This document shows positions 62,211-64,000 of a DNA stretch of 64,000 nucleotides, piece by piece (position 1 is the first letter of the stretch; each line of letters starts with the position of its first letter). The translations under genes and the position numbers were made by a program. The notes under the pieces are model-generated. The model saw only the letters and a list, made by a program, of their open reading frames with translations, was not told where the DNA came from and did not search any database. The DNA is taken from the NCBI GenBank assembly GCA_963573385.1, contig CAUYLG010013698.1:1-64000 (forward strand), read 5' to 3'. This DNA comes from Cacajao melanocephalus. Taxonomy: Eukaryota > Chordata > Mammalia > Primates > Pitheciidae.

Positions 62211-63782
62211 GAAATCAAGATGGAAATTTAAAAAATCTTTGGACTGAATGATAATAGTGACACAACCTATCAAAACCTCTTGAATACAACAGAAGTGTTG
62301 ATAATACAAAAGTTCATAGCATTAAATGCCTATATCAAGAAGTCTTAAAGAGCACAAGTAGGTAGTCTGAGGTCACACCTCAAGGAACTAGAGCAACAAG
62401 AGTAAACCAAACTCAAACCCAGCAGAGGGAAGGAAATAATGAACATTGAGCAGAACTAAAGATAATTTAAAAATACGAAATAAAAGATAAATGAATAAAA
62501 TATAATACACAAGATAAGGGAAACAAAAATCTGGATCTTTATAAAGGTAAATAAAATTGATACACCATTAATTAGATTAACCAAGAAGATAGAAGATCCA
62601 AATAAGCTCAATTTGAAATAAAACTGGAAATATTACCATTGATATCACAGAACTACAAAAGATTATTTAAGGCTACTATGAACACCTTTATACTCACAGA
62701 CTAGAAAACCTAGGGGAGTTGGATAAGTTCCTGGAAATTTACAACTCCTGTGGATTAAACCAGGAATAAATAGAAACTGTGAACAGACCAATAACAAGCC
62801 ACAAGATTGAAATGATAATTTTAGAAAATAGAAAAATAAAAAACGTCAGGACCAGATGGATTCATAGCTGAATTCTATCAGGTATTCAAAGAAGAATTGG
62901 TAACAATCCCACTGAAACTATTCTAAAAGATAAAGAATCCTCCTTAGGTAATTCTGTGAAACCATTATCATCCCAATAATAAACCCAGGAAAGGACATAG
63001 CAAAAAATAAAACTACAGACCAATATTCATGATGAACATAGATGAAAAATCCTCAACAAAATACTAGCTAATCAAATCCAATAGCATATTAAAAAGGTAA
63101 TTTGCCATTATCAAATGGTGTTTATACCAGGGATGCAGGGATGGTTTAACATACACAAGTCAACAAATGTGATATATCACATAAACTGAATTAAAAACAA
63201 AAATCATATAATCATCTCAATAGATGCATGAAAAGCATTTGACAAAATACAGCATCCCTTCATGATTTAAAATGGGGAGCAAAATTGGCAAGAAGGGACA
63301 TACCTTAAGGTAATAAAAGCCATCTATGACAAACCAACATTACACTAAACCGGGAAAAGTTAAAAGCATTCCTTCTGAGAACTGGAACAAGATATAGATA
63401 CCCACTTTCACCACGTTTATTCAACATAGTACTGGAAATACAGCCAGAGAAATCAGACAAGAGAAAGAAATAAAGGATATCCAAATCACTAAAGAGGAAG
63501 TCAAACTGTCACTGTTCACTGATAATATGATGTATACCTAGAAAATTCTAAAGACTCATCCATAAAACTAGTAGATGCGATAAATTAATTCAGTAAAGTT
63601 TCAGGATACAAATTTAATTCAAACAAATCAGTAGCTCTGCTATAGACTGACAGCAATCAAACTGAGAATCAAATCAGGAATCAACCCCTTTTACAATAGC
63701 TAAAAATAAAATAATAAAGTAACATAAAATACTTAGCAATATACCTAACCAAGGAGGTGAAAGACCTATACAAGGACACTGC

Positions 63783-63824
63783 AAAAAAAAAAAAAAAGAA
63801 AAAAAAAGAAAAAAAAAAGAAAAC
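63783..63824. repeat. A-rich expansion inside L1 ORF2
   Basis: Runs of 7-15 A separated by single G. It replaces the short A-rich text between 'ggacactgc' and 'actcctgaaag' that other L1 copies have. Confidence 0.92.
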
Positions 63825-63873
63825 TCCTGAAAGAAATCACAGATGAGTCAAACAAATGAAGACACATCCCATT

Positions 63874-64000
63874 GGGAGAGATCCAAAATGGCTGAATAGG
63901 AAGAGCTCTGGAGTGCAGTTCCCATCGAGAAGAATGCAGAGGGTGAGTGATCACTGCATTTCCAAATGGATTTTTACTGCCCACAGACCAGGAGATTCCT
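63874..64000 (+). mobile_element. 5' end of a younger L1, continuing past the window
   Basis: 'gggagagatccaaaatggct' followed by 'gaataggaagagctctggag' is the very first part of an L1 5' UTR and closely matches 19338-19470 of the full-length copy. It begins abruptly inside older L1 ORF2, so it is a nested insertion with an intact 5' terminus. Its YY1-type word is changed from 'aagatggc' to 'aaaatggc'. Confidence 0.9.

Larger units (their letters stand above)
58394..63872 (+). mobile_element. Older long L1 (L1PB/L1MA grade), interrupted
   Basis: It begins with an L1 5' UTR ('gaggggaaaaatggtggtaa', 'cttgcagctcccactcagaa'), with a GC-rich UTR to about 60120, then ORF1 and ORF2 remnants. An Alu sits inside at 61905-62210. 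Near 63872, at 'acacatcccat' in the thumb region of ORF2, a younger L1 begins. The remaining 3' part is not in the window, so its target-site duplication cannot be tested. ORF wording is more diverged than in the copy at 19333. Confidence 0.88.
61125..63872 (+). pseudogene. L1 ORF2, disrupted and interrupted
   Basis: Starts near 'tctcaatactaatgcttaat' with endonuclease text; the open piece 61101-61283 includes LNVNGLNTSLKRYRM and LQETSVTHKDSHK. 'gtgggggacttctgtactcc' near 61534 carries the endonuclease GDF motif, though its next residue is changed. The frame is then broken by the Alu, by many stops and by an A-run expansion at 63783-63824, and is cut at 63872. No open piece above 60 codons survives after the Alu. 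Confidence 0.85.

Overview
The window reads as nuclear DNA from a primate, most likely human: AT-rich, CpG-poor, and built from retrotransposons of the primate L1 lineages, Alu elements, MaLR and class-I retroviral solo LTRs, plus older mammalian MIR, L2, CR1/L3, hAT and L1M debris. I find no host protein-coding gene, no spliced gene model, no tRNA, rRNA or snRNA gene, no CRISPR array and nothing prokaryotic. The long open frames that carry a recognisable protein are broken L1 ORF1 or ORF2. The rest occur at about the length chance gives in DNA of this composition. The locus cannot be named from sequence alone; it could be an intergenic desert or the interior of a very large intron.

Layout. 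1-790 is the ORF2 part of a 5'-truncated minus-strand L1. 0.8-19.3 kb is old unique DNA with MIR, L2 and L1M pieces, two MST solo LTRs, a 7SL/Alu-like monomer split by a class-I LTR (7645-8273), a consensus-grade CTCF motif (about 11070), a tiny L1 3' end (11681-11801), and a hAT element split by another LTR (13842-14445). 19333-25570 is a full-length plus-strand L1 between perfect 15-bp target-site duplications. 26269-29699 is a second, 5'-truncated L1 in the same orientation between 14-bp duplications. 29.7-45.5 kb is mostly unique, with a CR1/L3 fossil, one Alu, two class-I-like LTRs and an MLT1 LTR. 45.5-49.4 kb is T-rich and includes an antisense L1M. 49.7-51 kb has a third MST LTR and an Alu/L1 composite between one pair of 10-bp repeats. 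51.29-51.96 kb is a repeat-free, more GC-balanced block that looks like a conserved non-coding element. 53-58 kb has an MLT1 LTR and an ancient repeat split by a minus-strand L1 (55851-57767). 58394-63872 is an older long L1 carrying an Alu and then interrupted at 63874 by the 5' end of a younger L1 that leaves the window.

Nothing here works as a multi-gene system. The informative content is the stratigraphy: nested insertions with readable target-site duplications give relative ages. A few sites may act in cis: the CTCF motif, a pair of octamer motifs in an LTR, a CCAAT cluster in an LTR, and the candidate conserved block. Family names are from memory of consensus sequences and were not checked with a repeat-masking run.
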